Positions 10,344 through 23,966 of a stretch of DNA of 64,000 bases are shown here, piece after piece. The stretch is from contig CM068367.1 of the NCBI GenBank assembly GCA_034769895.1, forward strand, positions 113,754,654 to 113,818,653, in the 5' to 3' direction. Source of the stretch: Magicicada septendecula. Taxonomy: Eukaryota > Arthropoda > Insecta > Hemiptera > Cicadidae. The translations under genes and the position numbers were made by a program. The notes below the pieces were generated by a model. That model was not told the origin of the DNA. It ran no database searches and saw only the letters and a program-made list of their open reading frames with translations. Each line of letters begins with the position of its first letter. Positions within the stretch are counted from its first letter, which is position 1.

Positions 10344-11844
10344 CTGTGACGATTTCATTAATAAAAATATGGTAATTAATAAATAGGTAATATGTAGGCT
10401 GAGAAATTTTAAAATTTTTAATGAAATCGCACATTTAAACTAAATCCTATTGCTACCATTATATAATAATAATATTTAGTAAAGAGTTGTAATAATAAAA
10501 TATAAAGGAATACGATTGTACAGAAAGGGTTAAGCTTGTTAATTAATCCTGCATAGACATGCACTAACCAGAATTAACTTGATTTCGACCCCTAAACAAA
10601 CTAAATATACTTGTAAATTTGACATTATTTAAATAATTAAACATGACCACTGTAATGTACTTTAATTAACGTCTGTAACTAAGAATATCACTGCTTAATT
10701 AAATAGTCATACTGTAATACTTTAAATAAAGAAGGAACTTGGAACTACTTTTATGCTGAATGGTAAATGTCGCGAGATTACTACTCTCACCCCTTAACTA
10801 TTTTTACGCACTTGCAATGGAGCGCTCACGCCGTAAGCTGCGCACAGCGTTGGTTCGCGACGCGGATACAAATATGTGAATGTTTGGTAAAGAATATTTA
10901 AACAACTAAAGCGTGCGCCGATGACATCTCTACCTATTCTTAAATAATAAACTATGTAATTAAGGCAGTACTAGAACATGAGGTGAAATTCAAGTAATAA
11001 ATAATCATGTGAAGTGAATACAAGTGAAACAAAGTTTCGCTTTATTTATTCTAACGACTAGAATTACTACAGACATCTAAGAAGAGAATACCACACCCAG
11101 AATGATTTAACATACATCAGGAACTTCACCTTCTCCGGAAAATAAGGTAACGACAGACCTTCAGGAAACACACCGAGGACCGAGGAGCCGAATCTGCATC
11201 AACTACAGAAAACACAGGTGACATGGAGGCTTGTCTTCCATGGTTATGAGATACTAAAATTATAACCAACAAAAGACAATTTAACTCACCACTTTAAGAC
11301 TTTAAAAGACAGACATTATATGTATTATATGTAACATGTAGTCTGTAATCTAAGAAAACTGTTTGTAGTATAGAGTAAAAGTTTGAACTGAAAACTTTAT
11401 TGTTTTAAAAAGATTAAGAAAGTCCATTCTTCAAATGGCACAATTTTCAATATTGTATAGGGCGAGGTGACCATTATTAAAATACTATATTCAATCCCGG
11501 ATCCGTGGAATAAATTAAATTGATGTACATCTTATTTTGAGGGCCCTTGTGAAAGTATAAACTGTATAATCATTTTGTAAACTGTAAGCTGTTGAACCAT
11601 ATATGTTGAGAACCTTTTAATAGAGCAATTAATAGCATTATGTAATAAAGAGATGTCATCTTTAGTACCGACTAAACTGAGTGCATAAACCAACAGTCTC
11701 AAATTCCCCCCTCCCCAGTATCCTTTTATATTAATTGTTTAGGTGTTGTGATTAAATTTCAGCTCGTCACAACGAAGGCAGCCTGTATAATTGGCAGAAC
11801 CAATTAATGCGGGTTCCCTACGTTATAACACAAGTTAAGATGTT
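10344..11844 (+). mobile_element. Insertion 5 (1,501 bp, copy of 3)
   Basis: All the private variants listed for insertion 3 are present, 4,737 bp further on, including the fully paired hairpin. Confidence 0.85.
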
Positions 11845-12999
11845 ATAATGCCCGTATCTAATTTTCTTTGTGGGCGCCATTTTCAGTGCACCATGAACTG
11901 TCTGACGCAACCTGTCGACGAATGAGTAAGGCGGAGTTCCTGTAAAGAAGATGAGTCCATTATATTCAGATAGAGGGATTTATTGTGAATACCTCTTGCG
12001 GGTCGCTACTAACCTAATCCAAATCGACCACTTCTTCGTTAAATATACGAATAAGCGTTGCTGAGTCATGCAGTACATATTCGTGTGCGCCATTTTGAGT
12101 GCACCGTGTCACTGTCCGCATGTGAGAAAAACGGAGTCTCTGGAAAGAAGGCTAGGTAATTGTTTATAAAATAACAAATTAAAAATATTGTATGCTTCCA
12201 AACTGTGTAACAGTTTATTAATGCAGATGATTCTTCAGAATTTAATACATATTTCCAGTTATGTAAGAGACTAAATAACATTTTGTTTGTATGATTTTTT
12301 TTGTAATTTCATAAAAATAGATCTGATGCTTTGAAAAAAAAAAGTTTTCTTATTGAATTATGTGTCCTTTTCCTGTGTACGTTCAAAATTTGCAACTGCT
12401 GTGGATAAACCGAATTGAAGAATAATGTCCGTATCTAAATTTTTGTGGGCTTTATTTTCAGTGCGCCATGAACTGGCTGACGCAACTGTCGACGAATGAG
12501 CAAGGCTGAGTTCCTGTAAAGAAGACGAGTCCATTATATTCAAATCGAGTGATTTATTGTGAATACCTCTGGCGGGTCGCTACTAACCTAATCCAAATCG
12601 ACCACTTCTTCGTTAAATATACGAATAAGCGTTGCTGAGTCATGCAGTACAGATTCGTGTGCGCCATTTTGAGTGCACCGTGTCACTGTCCGCATGTGAG
12701 TAAAACGGAGTCGCTGTAAAGAAGGCTAGGTAATTGTTTATAAAATAACAAATTAAAAATATTTTATGCTTCCAAATTGTGTAATAATTTATTAATACAT
12801 ATGATTCTTCAGAATTTAATACATATTTCCAGTTATGTAAGGCACTAAATAAAATTTTGTTTGTATGATTTTTTTTTGTAATTTCATAAAAATAAATCTG
12901 ATGCTTTGAAAAAAAAAGTTTTCTTATTGAAAAGTTTCCTTTTCCTGTGTACTTTCAAAATTTGCAACTGCTGTGGATAATCCGAATTGAATAATAATG
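11845..12999 (+). repeat. P and Q monomers between insertions 5 and 6
   Basis: P is 11845-12421 and Q is 12422-12999. They duplicate 7108-8262, with C at 12373 restoring the usual TTTTCCTGTG. Confidence 0.9.
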
Positions 13000-14499
13000 C
13001 TGTGACGATTTTATTAATAAAAATATGGTAATTAATAAATAGGTAATATGTAGGCTGAGAAATTTTAAAATTTTTAATAAAATCGCACATTTAAACTAAA
13101 TCCTATTGCTACCATTATATAATAATAATATTTAGTAAAGAGTTGTAATAATAAAATATAAAGGAATACGATTGTACAGAAAGGGTAAAGCTTGTTAATT
13201 ATCCTGCATAGACATGCACTAACCAGAATTAACTTGATTTCGACCCCTAAACAAACTAAATATACTTGTAAATTTGACATTATTTAAATAATTAAACATG
13301 ACCACTGTAATGTACTTTAATAAACGTCTGTAACTAAGAATATCTCTGCTTAATTAAATAGTCATACTGTAATCCTTTAAATAAAGAAGGAACTTGGAAC
13401 TACTTTTATGCTGAATGGTAAATGTCGCGAGATTACTACTCTCCCCCCTTAACTATTTTTACGCACTTGCAATGGAGCGCTTACGCCGTAAGCTGCGCAC
13501 AGCGTTGGTTCGCGACGCGGATACAAATATGTGAATGTTTGGTAAAGAATATTTAAACAACTAAAGCGTGCGCCGATGACATCTCTATCTATTCTTAAAT
13601 AATAAACTATGTAATTAAGGCAGTACTAGAACATGAGGTGAAATTCAAGTAATAAATAATCATGTGAAGTGAATACCAGTGAAACAAACTTTCGCTTTAT
13701 TTATTCTAACGACTAGAATTACTACAGTCATCTAAGAAGAGAATACCACACCCAGAATGATTTAACATACATCAGGAACTTCACCTTCTCCGGAAAATAA
13801 GGTAACGACAGACCTTCAGGAAACACACCGAGGACCGAGGAGCCGAATCTGCATCATCTACAGAAAACACAGGTGACATGGAGGCTTGTCTTCCATGGTT
13901 ATGAGATACTAAAATTATAACCAACAAAAGACAATTTAACTCACCACTTTAAGACTTTAAAAGACAGACATTATATGTATTATATGTAACATGTAGTCTG
14001 TAATCTAAGAAAACTGTTTGTAGTAAAGAGTAAAAGATTGAACTGAAAACTTTATTGTTTTAAAAAGATTAAGAAAGTCCATTCTTCAAATGGCACAATT
14101 TTCAAGATTGTATATGGCGAGGTGACCATTATTAAAATACTATATTCAATCCCGGATCCGTGGAATAAATTAAATTGATGTACATCTTATTTTGAGGGCC
14201 CTTGTGAAAGTATAAACTGTATAATCATTTTGTAAACTGTAAGCTGTTGAACCATATATGTTGAGAACCTTTTAATAGAGCAATTAATAGCATTATGTAA
14301 TAAAGAGATGTCATCTTTAGTACCGACTAAACTGAGTGCATAAATCAACAGTCTCAAATTCCCCCCTCCCCAGTATCCTTTTATATTAATTGTTTAGGTG
14401 TTGTGATTAAATTTCAGCTCGTCACAACGAAGGCAGCCTGTATAATTGGCAGAACCAATTAATGCGGGTTCCCTACGTTATAACACAAGTTAAGATGTT
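13000..14499 (+). mobile_element. Insertion 6 (1,500 bp, copy of 4)
   Basis: It carries the insertion 4 variants (CGATTTTATT, TTAATTATCC, GCGCTTACG, AAAAGATTG). It is followed by a different P monomer (CACGATGAAC form), which marks the right end of the 4,737-bp duplication. Confidence 0.85.
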
Positions 14500-15652
14500 A
14501 TAATGCCCGTATCTAATTTTCTTTGTGGGCGCCATTTTCAGTGCACGATGAACTGTCTGACGCAACCTGTCGACGAATGAGTAAGGCGGAGTTCCTGTAA
14601 AGAAGATGAGTCCATTATATTCAGATAGAGGGATTTATTGTGAATACCTCTTGCGGGTCGCTACTAACCTAATCCAAATCGACCACTTCTTCGTTAAATC
14701 TACGAATAAGCGTTGCTGAGTCATGCAGTACAGATTCGTGTGCGCCATTTTGAGTGCACCGTGTCACTGTCCGCATGTGAGAAAAACGGAGTCTCTGTAA
14801 AGAAGGCTAGGTAATTGTTTATAAAATAACAAATTAAAAATATTGTATGCTTCCAAACTGTGTAACAGTTTATTAATGCAGATGATTCTTCAGAATTTAT
14901 AACATATTTCCAGTTATGTAAGAGACTAAATAAAATTTTGTTTTTATGATTTTTTTGTAATTTCATAAAAATAGATCTGATGCTTTGAAAAAAAAAGTTT
15001 TCTTATTGAATTATGTGTCCTTTTCCTGTGTACGTTCAAAATTTGCAACTGCTGTGGATAAACCGAATTGAAGAATAATGTCCGTATCTAAATTTTTGTG
15101 GGCTTTATTTTCAGTGCGCCATGAGCTGGCTGACGCAACTGTCGACGAATGAGCAAGGCGGAGTTCCTGTAAAGAAGACGAGTCCATTATATTCAAATCG
15201 AGAGATTTATTGTGAATACCTCTGGCGGGTCGCTACTAACCTAATCCAAATCGACCACTTCTTCGTTAAATATACGAATAAGCGTTGCTGAGTCATGCAG
15301 TACAGATTCGTGTTCGCCATTTTGAGTGCACCGTGTCACTGTCCGCATGTGAGAAAAACGGAGTCGCTGTAAAGAAGGCTAGGTAATTGTTTATAAAATA
15401 ACAAATTAAAAATATTTTATGCTTCCAAACTGTGTAATAGTTTATTAATGCATATGATTCTTCAGAATTTAATACATATTTCCAGTTATGTAAGGCACTA
15501 AAAAAAATTTTGTTTGTATGATTTTTTTTTGTAATTTCATAAAAATAAATCTGATGCTTTGAAAAAAAAAGTTTTCTTATTGAAAAGTTTCCTTTTCCTG
15601 TGTACTTTCAAAATTTGCAACTGCTGTGGATAATCCGAATTGAATAATAATG
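14500..15652 (+). repeat. P and Q monomers between insertions 6 and 7
   Basis: P is 14500-15074 and Q is 15075-15652. P has CACGATGAAC, TTAAATCTACG and TTTATAACATA. Q has ATGAGCTGG at the start-like codon, GTGTTCGCC and CACTAAAAAAAATTTTG, which destroys its AATAAA. Confidence 0.9.
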
Positions 15653-17151
15653 CTGTGACGATTTCATTAATAAAAATATGGTAATTAATAAATAGGTAAT
15701 ATGTAGGCAGAGAAATTTTAAAATTTTTAATAAAATCGCACATTTAAACTAAATCCTATTGCTACCGTTATATAATAATAATATTTAGTATAGAGTTGTA
15801 ATAATAAAATATGAAGGAATACGATTGTACAGAAAGGGTAAAGCTTGTTAATTAATCCTGCATAGACATGCACTAACCAGAATTAACTTGATTTCGACCC
15901 CTAAACAAACTAAATATACTTGTAAATTTGACATTATTTAAATAATTAAACATGACCACTGTAATGTACTTTAATTAACGTCTGTAACTAAGAATATCTC
16001 TGCTTAATTAAATATTCATACTGTAATCCTTTAAATAAAGAAAGAACTTGGAACTACTTTTATGCTGAATGGTAAATGTCGCGAGATTACTACTCTCACC
16101 CCTTAACTATTTTTACGCACTTGCAATGGAGCGCTCACGCCGTAAGCTGCGCACAGCGTTGGTTCGCGACGCGGGTACAAATATGTGAATGTTTGGTAAA
16201 GAATATTTAAACAACTAAAGCGTGCGCCGATGACATCTCTATCTATTCTTAAATAATAAACTATGTAATTAAGGCAGTACTAGAACATGAGGTGAAATTC
16301 AAGTAATAAATAATCATGTGAAGTGAATACCAGTGAAACAAACTTTCGCTTTATTTATTCTAACGACTAGAATTACTACAGTCATCTAAGAAGAGAATAC
16401 CACACCCAGAATGATTTAACATACATCAGTAACTTCACCTTCTCCGAAAAATAAGGTAACGACAGACCTTCAGGAAACACACCGAGGACCGAGGAGCCGA
16501 ATCTGCATCAACTACAGAAAACACAGGTGACATGGAGGCTTGCCTTCCATGGTTATGAGATACTAAAATTATAACCAACAAAAGACAATTTAACTCACCA
16601 TTTTAAGACTTTAAAAGACAGACATTATATGTATTATATGTAACATGTAGTCTGTAATCTAAGAAAACTGTTTGTAGTAAAGAGTAAAAGTTTAAACTGA
16701 AAACTTTATTGTTTTAAAAAGATTAAGAAAGTCCATTCTTCAAATGGCACAATTTTCAAGATTGTATATGGCGAGGTGACCATTATTAAAATACTATATT
16801 CAATCCCGGATCCGTGGAATAAATTAAATTGATGTACATCTTATTTTGAGGGCCCTTGTGAAAGTATAAACTGTATAATCATTTTGTAAACTGTAAGCTG
16901 TTGAACCATATATGTTGAGAACATTTAATAGAGCAATTAATAGCATTATGTAATAAAGAGATGTCATCTTTAGTACCGACTAAACTGAGTGCATAAATCA
17001 ACAGTCTCCCCTTCCCCCTCCCCAGTATCCTTTTATATTAATTGTTTAGGTGTTGTGATTAAATTTCAGCTCGTCACAACGAAGGCAGCCTGTATAATAG
17101 GCAGAACCAATTAATGCGGGTTCCCTACGTTATAACACAAGTTAAGATGTT
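15653..17151 (+). mobile_element. Insertion 7 (1,499 bp)
   Basis: Private variants are GGCAGAGAAATT, CTACCGTTATA, AAATATGAAGG, AAATATTCATAC, AAAGAAAGAAC, GACGCGGGTAC, CATCAGTAAC, TCCGAAAAATAAG and GAGAACATTT. AATAGGCAGAACC breaks the outer stem of the first tail hairpin. T at 16601 and one C fewer in the pyrimidine tract distinguish it from its partner, insertion 16. Confidence 0.85.
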
Positions 17152-18306
17152 ATAATGCCCGTATCTAATTTTCTTTGTGGGCGCCATTTTCAGTGCACCA
17201 TGAACTGTCTGACGCAACCTGTCGACGAATGAGTAAGGCGGAGTTCCTGTAAAGAAGATGAGTCCATTATATTCAGATAGAGAGATTTATTGTGAATACC
17301 TCTTGCGGGTCGCTACTAACCTAATCCAAATCGACCACTTCTTCGTTAAATATACGAATAAGCGTTGCTGAGTCATGCAGTACATATTCGTGTGCGCCAT
17401 TTTGAGTGCACCGTGTCACTGTCCGCATGTGAGAAAAACGGAGTCTCTGGAAAGAAGGCTAGGTAATTGTTTATAAAATAACAAATTAAAAATATTGTAT
17501 GCTTCCAAACTGTGTAACAGTTTATTAATGCAGATGATTCTTCAGAATTTAATACATATTTCCAGTTATGTAAGAGACTAAATAACATTTTGTTTGTATG
17601 ATTTCTTTTGTAATTTCATAAAAATAGATCTGATGCTTTGAAAAAAAAAGTTTTCTTATTGAATTATGTGTCCTTTTCCTGTGTACGTTCAAAATTTGCA
17701 ACTGCTGTGGATAAACCGAATTGAAGAATAATGTCCGTATCTAAATTTTTGTGGGCTTTATTTTCAGTGCGCCATGAACTGGCTGACGCAACTGTCGACG
17801 AATGAGCAAGGCGGAGTTCCTGTAAAGAAGACGAGTCCATTATATTCAAATCGAGTGATTTATTGTGAATACCTTTGGCGGGTCGCTACTAACCTAATCC
17901 AAATCGACCACTTCTTCGTTAAATATACGAATAAGCGTTGCTAAGTCATGCAGTACAGATTCGTGTGCGCCATTTTGAGTGCACCGTGTCACTGTCCGCA
18001 TGTGAGAAAAACGGAGTCGCTGTAAAGAAGGCTAGGTAATTGTTTATAAAATAACAAATTAAAAATATTGTATGCTTCCAAACTGTGTAATAATTTATTA
18101 ATACATATGATTCTTCAGAATGTAATACATATTTTTAGTTATGTAAGGCACTAAATAAAATTTTGTTTGTATGATTTTTTTTTGTAATTTCATAAAAATA
18201 AATCTGATGCTTTGAAAAAAAAGTTTTCTTATTAAATTATGTGTCCTTTTCCTGTGTACTTTCAAAATTTGCAACTGCTGTGGATAATCCGAATTGAATA
18301 ATAATG
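17152..18306 (+). repeat. P and Q monomers between insertions 7 and 8
   Basis: P is 17152-17727 and Q is 17728-18306. Q has GTTGCTAAGTCATG, so the in-frame TGA after the start-like ATG is lost, plus TATTTTTAGTTATG and a Q end with TTATTAAATTATG instead of the usual GAAAAG. Confidence 0.9.
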
Positions 18307-19806
18307 CTGTGACGATATCATTAATAAAAATATGGTAATTAATAAATAGGTAATATGTAGGCTGAGAAATTTTAAAATTTTTAATAAAATCGCACATTTA
18401 AACTAAATCCTATTGCTACCATTATATAATAATAATATTTAGTAAAGAGTTGTAATAATAAAATATAAAGGAATACGATTGTACAGAAAGGGTAAAGCTT
18501 GTTAATTAATCCTGCATAGACATGCACTAACCAGAATTAACTTGATTTCGACCCCTAAACAAACTAAATATACTTGTAAATTTGACATTATTTAAATAAT
18601 TAAACATGACCACTGTAATGTACTTTAATTAACGTCTGTAACTAAGAATATATCTGCTTAATTAAATATTCATACTGTAATCCTTTAAATAAAGAAAGAA
18701 CTTGGAACTACTTTTATGCTGAATGGTAAATGTCGCGAGATTACTACTCTCCCCCCTTAACTATTTTTACGCACTTGCAATGGAGCGCTCACGCCGTAAG
18801 CTGCGCACAGCGTTGGTTCGCGACGCGGATACAAATATGTGAATGTTTGGTAAAGAATATTTAAACAACTAAAGCGTGCGCCGATGACATCTCTATCTAT
18901 TATTAAATAATAAACTATGTAATTAAGGCAGTACTAGAACATGAGGTGAAATTCAAGTAATAAATAATCATGTGAAGTGAATACCAGTGAAACAAACTTT
19001 CGCTTTATTTATTCTAACGACTAGAATTACTACATTCATCTAAGAAGAGAATACCACACCCAGAATGATTTAACATACATCAGTAACTTCACCTTCTCCG
19101 GAAAATAAGGTAACGACAGACCTTCAGGAAACACACCGAGGACCGAGGAGCCGAATCTGCATCAACTACAGAAAACACAGGTGACATGGAGGCTTGCCTT
19201 CCATGGTTATGAGATACTAAAATTATAACCAACAAAAGACAATTTAACTCACCACTTTAAGACTTTAAAAGACAGACATTATATGTATTATATGTAACAT
19301 GTAGTCTGTAATCTAAGAAAACTGTTTGTAGTAAAGAGTAAAAGTTTAAACTGAAAACTTTATTGTTTTAAAAAGATTAAGAAAGTCCATTCTTCAAATG
19401 GCACAATTTTCAAGATTGTATATGGCGAGGTGACCATTATTAAAATACTATATTCAATCCCGGATCCGTGGAATAAATTAAATTGATGTACATCTTATTT
19501 TGAGGGCCCTTGTGAAAGTATAAACTGTATAATCATTTTGTAAACTGTAAGCTGTTGAACCATATATGTTGAGAACATTTAATAGAGCAATTAATAGCAT
19601 TATGTAATAAAGAGATGTCATCTTTAGTACCGACTAAACTGAGTGCATAAATCAACAGTCTCCCCTTCCCTCCTCCCCAGTATCCTTTTATATTAATTGT
19701 TTAGGTGTTGTGATTAAATTTCAGCTCGTCACAACGAAGGCAGCCTGTATAATTGGCAGAACCAATTAATGCGGGTTCCCTACGTTATAACACAAGTTAA
19801 GATGTT
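18307..19806 (+). mobile_element. Insertion 8 (1,500 bp)
   Basis: Private variants are GACGATATCATT (a further hairpin mismatch), AATATATCTGC, CTATTATTAAAT, CTACATTCATC and, shared with insertion 7, CATCAGTAAC and GAGAACATTT. Insertions 7 and 8 are thus closer to each other than to the rest. Confidence 0.85.
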
Positions 19807-20960
19807 ATAATGCCCGTATCTAATTTTCTTTGTGGGCGCCATTTTCAGTGCACCATGAACTGTCTGACGCAACCTGTCGACGAATGAGCAAGGCGGAGTT
19901 CCTGTAAAGAAGATGAGTCCATTATATTCAGATAGAGGGATTTATTGTGAATACCTCTTGCGGGTCGCTACTAACCTAATCCAAATCGACCACTTCTTCG
20001 TTAAATATACGAATAATCGTTGCTGAGTCATGCAGTACATATTCGTGTGCGCCATTTTGAGTGCACCGTGTCACTGTCCGCATGTGAGAAAAACGGAGTC
20101 GCTGTAAAGAAGGCTAGGTAATTGTTTATAAAATAACAAATTAAAAATATTGTATGCTTCCAAACTGTGTAATAATTTATTAATGCATATGATTCTTCAA
20201 AATTTAATACATATTTCCAGTTATGTAAGAGACTAAATAAAATTTTGTTTGTATGATTTTTTTTGTAATTTCATAAAAATAGATCTGATGCTTTGAAAAA
20301 AAAAGTTTTCTTATTGAATTATGTGTCCTTTTCCTGTGTACGTTCAAAATTTGCAACTGCTGTGGATAAACCGAATTGAAGAATAATGTCCGTATCTAAA
20401 TTTTTGTGGGCTTTATTTTCAGTTCGCCATGAACTGGCTGACGCAACTGTCGACGAATGAGCAAGGCGGAGTTCCTGTAAAGAAGACGAGTCCATTATAT
20501 TCAAATCGAGAGATTTATTGTGAATACCTCTGGCGGGTCGCTACTAACCTAATCCAAATCGACCACTTCTTCGTTAAATATACGAATAAGCGTTGCTGAG
20601 TCATGCAGTACAGATTCGTGTGCGCCATTTTGAGTGCACCGTGTCACTGTCCGCATGTGAGAAAAACGGAGTCGCTGTAAAGAAGGCTAGGTAATTGTTT
20701 ATAAAATAACAAATTAAAAATATTTTATGCTTCCAAACTTTGTAATAGTTTATTAATGCATATGATTCTTCAGAATTTAATACATATTTCCAGTTATGTA
20801 AGGCACTAAATAAAATTTTGTTTGTATGATTTTTTTTTGTAATTTCATAAAAATAAATCTGATGCTTTGAAAAAAAATGTTTTCTTATTGAAAAGTTTCC
20901 TTTTCCTGTGTACTTTCAAAATTTGCAACTGCTGTGGATAATCCGAATTGAATAATAATG
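19807..20960 (+). repeat. P and Q monomers between insertions 8 and 9
   Basis: P is 19807-20382 and Q is 20383-20960. P has GAATAATCGTTGC. Q has CAGTTCGCCATG before the start-like codon and a TG interruption in the A tract (AAAAAAATGTTTTC). Confidence 0.9.
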
Positions 20961-22448
20961 CTGTGACGATTTCATTAATAAAAATATGGTAATTAATAAA
21001 TAGGTAATATGTAGAAAATTTTTAATAAAATTGCACATTTAAACTAAATCCTATTGCTACCATTATATAATAATAATATTTAGTAAAGAGTTGTAATAAT
21101 AAAATATAAAGGAATACGATTGTACAGAAAGGGTAAAGCTTGTTAATTAATCCTGCATAGACATGCACTAACCAGAATTAACTTGATTTCAACCCCTAAA
21201 CAAACTAAATATACTTGTAAATTTGACATTATTTAAATAATTAAACATGACCACTGTAATGTACTTTAATTAACGTCTGTAACTAAGAATATCTCTGCTT
21301 AATTAAATAGTCATACTGTAATCCTTTAAATAAAGAAGGAACTTGGAACTACTTTTATGCTGAATGGTAAATGTCGCGAGATTACTACTCTCACCCCTTA
21401 ACTATTTTTACGCACTTGCAATGGAGCGCTCACGCCGTAAGCTGCGCACATCGTTGGTTCGCGACGCGGATACAAATATGTGAATGTTTGGTAAAGAATA
21501 TTTAAGCAACTAAAGCGTGCGCCGATGACATCTCTATCTATTCTTAAATAATAAACTATGTAATTAAGGCAGTACTAGAACATGAGGTGAAATTCAAGTA
21601 ATAAATAATCATGTGAAGTGAATACCAGTGAAACAAACTTTCGCTTTATTTATTCTAACGACTAGAATTACTACAGTCATCTAAGAAGAGAATACCATAC
21701 CCAGAATGATTTAACATACATCAGGAACTTCACCTTCTCCGGAAAATAAGGTAACGACAGACCTTCAGGAAACACACCGGGGACCGAGGAGCCGAATCTG
21801 CATCAACTACAGAAAACACAGGTGACATGGAGGCTTGCCTTCCATGGTTATGAGATACTAAAATTATAACCAACAAAAGACAATTTAACTCACCACTTTA
21901 AGACTTTAAAAGACAGACATTATATGTATTATATGTACCATGTAGTCTGTAATCTAAGAAAACTGTTTGTAGTAAAGAGTAAAAGTTTAAACTGAAAACT
22001 TTATTGTTTTAAAAAGATTAAGAAAGTCCATTCTTCAAATGGCACAATTTTCAAGATTGTATATGGCGAGGTGACCATTATTAAAATACTATATTCAATC
22101 CCGGATCCGTGGAATAAATTAAATTGATGTACATCTTATTTTGAGGGCCCTTGTGAAAGTATAAACTGTATAATCATTTTGTAAACTGTAAGCTGTTGAA
22201 CCATATATGTTGAGAACCTTTTAATAGAGCAATTAATAGCATTATGTAATAAAGAGATGTCATCTTTAGTACCGACTAAACTGAGTGCATAAATCAACAG
22301 CCTCCCCTTCCCTCCTCCCCAGTATCCTTTTATATTAATTGTTTAGGTGTTGTGATTAAATTTCAGCTCGTCACAACGAAGGCAGCCTGTATAATTGGCA
22401 GAACCAATTAATGCTGTTTCCCTACGTTATAACACAAGTTAAGATGTT
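20961..22448 (+). mobile_element. Insertion 9 (1,488 bp)
   Basis: A deletion of about 13 bases in the hairpin loop and right arm (ATGTAGAAAATTTTT) removes most of the 5' stem, and the following CGCAC is TGCAC. Other variants are CACATCGTTGG, ATTTAAGCAAC, ACCATACCC, CACCGGGGACC, ATGTACCATG and AATGCTGTTTCCC. It is the last insertion before the first insertion-free array. Confidence 0.85.
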
Positions 22449-23024
22449 ATAATGCCCGTATCTAATTCTCTTTGTGGGCGCCATTTTCAGTGCACCATGA
22501 ACTGTCTGACGCAACCTGTCGACGAATGAGTAAGGCGGAGTTCCTGTAAAGAAGATGAGTCCATTATATTCAGATAGAGGGATTTATTGTGAATACGTCT
22601 TGCGGGTCGCTACTAACCTAATCCAAATCGACCACTTCTTCGTTAAATATACGAATAAGCGTTGCTGAGTCATGCAGTACATATTCGTGTGCGCCATTTT
22701 GAGTGCACCGTGTCACTGTCCGCATGTAAGAAAAACGGAGTCGCTGTAAAGAAGGCTAGGTAAGTGTTTATAAAATTACAAATTAAAAATATTGTATGCT
22801 TCCAAACTGTGTAATATTTTATTAATGCATATGATTCTTCAAAATTTAATACATATTTCCAGTTATGTAAGAGACTAAATAAAATTTTGTTTGTATGATT
22901 ATTTTTGTAATTTCATAAAAATAGATCTGATACTTTGAAAAAAAAAGTTTTCTTATTGAATTATGTGTCCTTTTCCTGTGTACGTTCAAAATTTGCAACT
23001 GCTGTGGATAAACCGAATTGAAGA
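22449..23024 (+). repeat. P monomer opening the first insertion-free array
   Basis: This 576-bp monomer directly follows insertion 9. Variants include AATTCTCTTTG, AATACGTCTTG, GGTAAGTGTTT and TGATTATTTTTG. It starts a run of monomers to 26678 without insertions. Confidence 0.9.
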
Positions 23025-23601
23025 ATAATGTCCGTAGGCCCTATCTAAATTTTTGTGGGCTTTATTTTCAGTGCGCTATGAACTGGCTGACGCAACTGTC
23101 GACGAATGAGCAAGGCGGAGTTCCTGTAAAGAAGACAAGTCCATTACATTCAAATCAAGAGATTTATTGTGAATACCTCTGGCGGGTCGCTATTAACCTA
23201 ATCCAAATCGACCACTTCTTCGTTAAATATACGAATAAGCGTTGCTGAGTCATGCAGTACAGATTCGTGTGCGCCATTTTGAGTGCACCGTGTCACTGTC
23301 CGCATGTGAGAAAAACGGAGTCGCTGTAAAGAAGGCTAGGTAATTGTTTATAAAATAACAAATAAAAATATTGTATGCTTCCAAACTGTGTAATAGTTTA
23401 TTAATGCATATGATTCTTCAGAATTTAATACATATTTCCAGTTATGTAAGGCACTAAATAAAATTTTGTTTGTATGATTTTTTTTGTAATTTCATAAAAA
23501 TAAATCTGATGCTTTGAAAAAAAAAGTTTTCTTATTGAAAAGTTTCCTTTTCCTGTGTACTTTCAAAATTTGCAACTGCTGTGGATAAACCTAATTGAAT
23601 A
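23025..23601 (+). repeat. Monomer class B with 7-bp insertion
   Basis: The start reads TCCGTAGGCCCTATCTAAAT, seven bases longer than the usual TCCGTATCTAAAT. The addition opens a frame of 76 codons from a TTG at 23018. This is a by-product of the insertion and not evidence of a gene. The monomer ends in ACCTAATTGAATAATAATG instead of the Q ending. Confidence 0.85.
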
Positions 23602-23966
23602 ATAATGCCCGTATCTAATTTTCTTTGTGGGCGCCATTTTCAGTGCACCGTGTCACTGTCCGCATGTAAGGAAAACGAAGTCGCTGTAAAGAAGGCTAGG
23701 TAATTGTTTATAAAATTACAAATTAAAAATATTGTATGCTTCCAAACTGTGTAATACTTTATTAATGCATATGATTCTTCAAAATTTAATACATATTTCC
23801 AGTTATGTAAGAGACTAAATAAAATTTTGTTTGTATGATTTTTTTTGTAATTTCATAAACATAGATCTGATGCTTTGAAAAAAAAAAGGTTTTCTTATTG
23901 AATTATGTGTCCTTTTCCTGTGTACGTTCAAAATTTGCAACTGCTGTGGATAAACCGAATTGAAGA
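23602..23966 (+). repeat. Short monomer class C (365 bp)
   Basis: The first GGGCGCCATTTTCAGTGCACC is joined directly to GTGTCACTGTCCGCATG, which normally follows the second GCGCCATTTTGAGTGCACC. About 212 bp between these two internal related segments is missing, close to their normal spacing of about 213 bp. Recombination or slippage between the two internal segments explains class C. Confidence 0.85.

Larger units (their letters stand above)
9763..14499. repeat. 4,737-bp tandem duplication, unit 2
   Basis: Second copy of the block with one monomer, insertion 5, two monomers and insertion 6. The right large unit has only one such block (33482-39374 region, with a hybrid insertion), so the number of these blocks has changed by unequal exchange. 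Confidence 0.9.

Noticed and set aside
23018-23248. 76-codon plus-strand frame as a gene
   Set aside because: It depends on a private 7-bp insertion and a TTG start, and it ends at the same TGA that breaks the exon-like frame in Q and B monomers.
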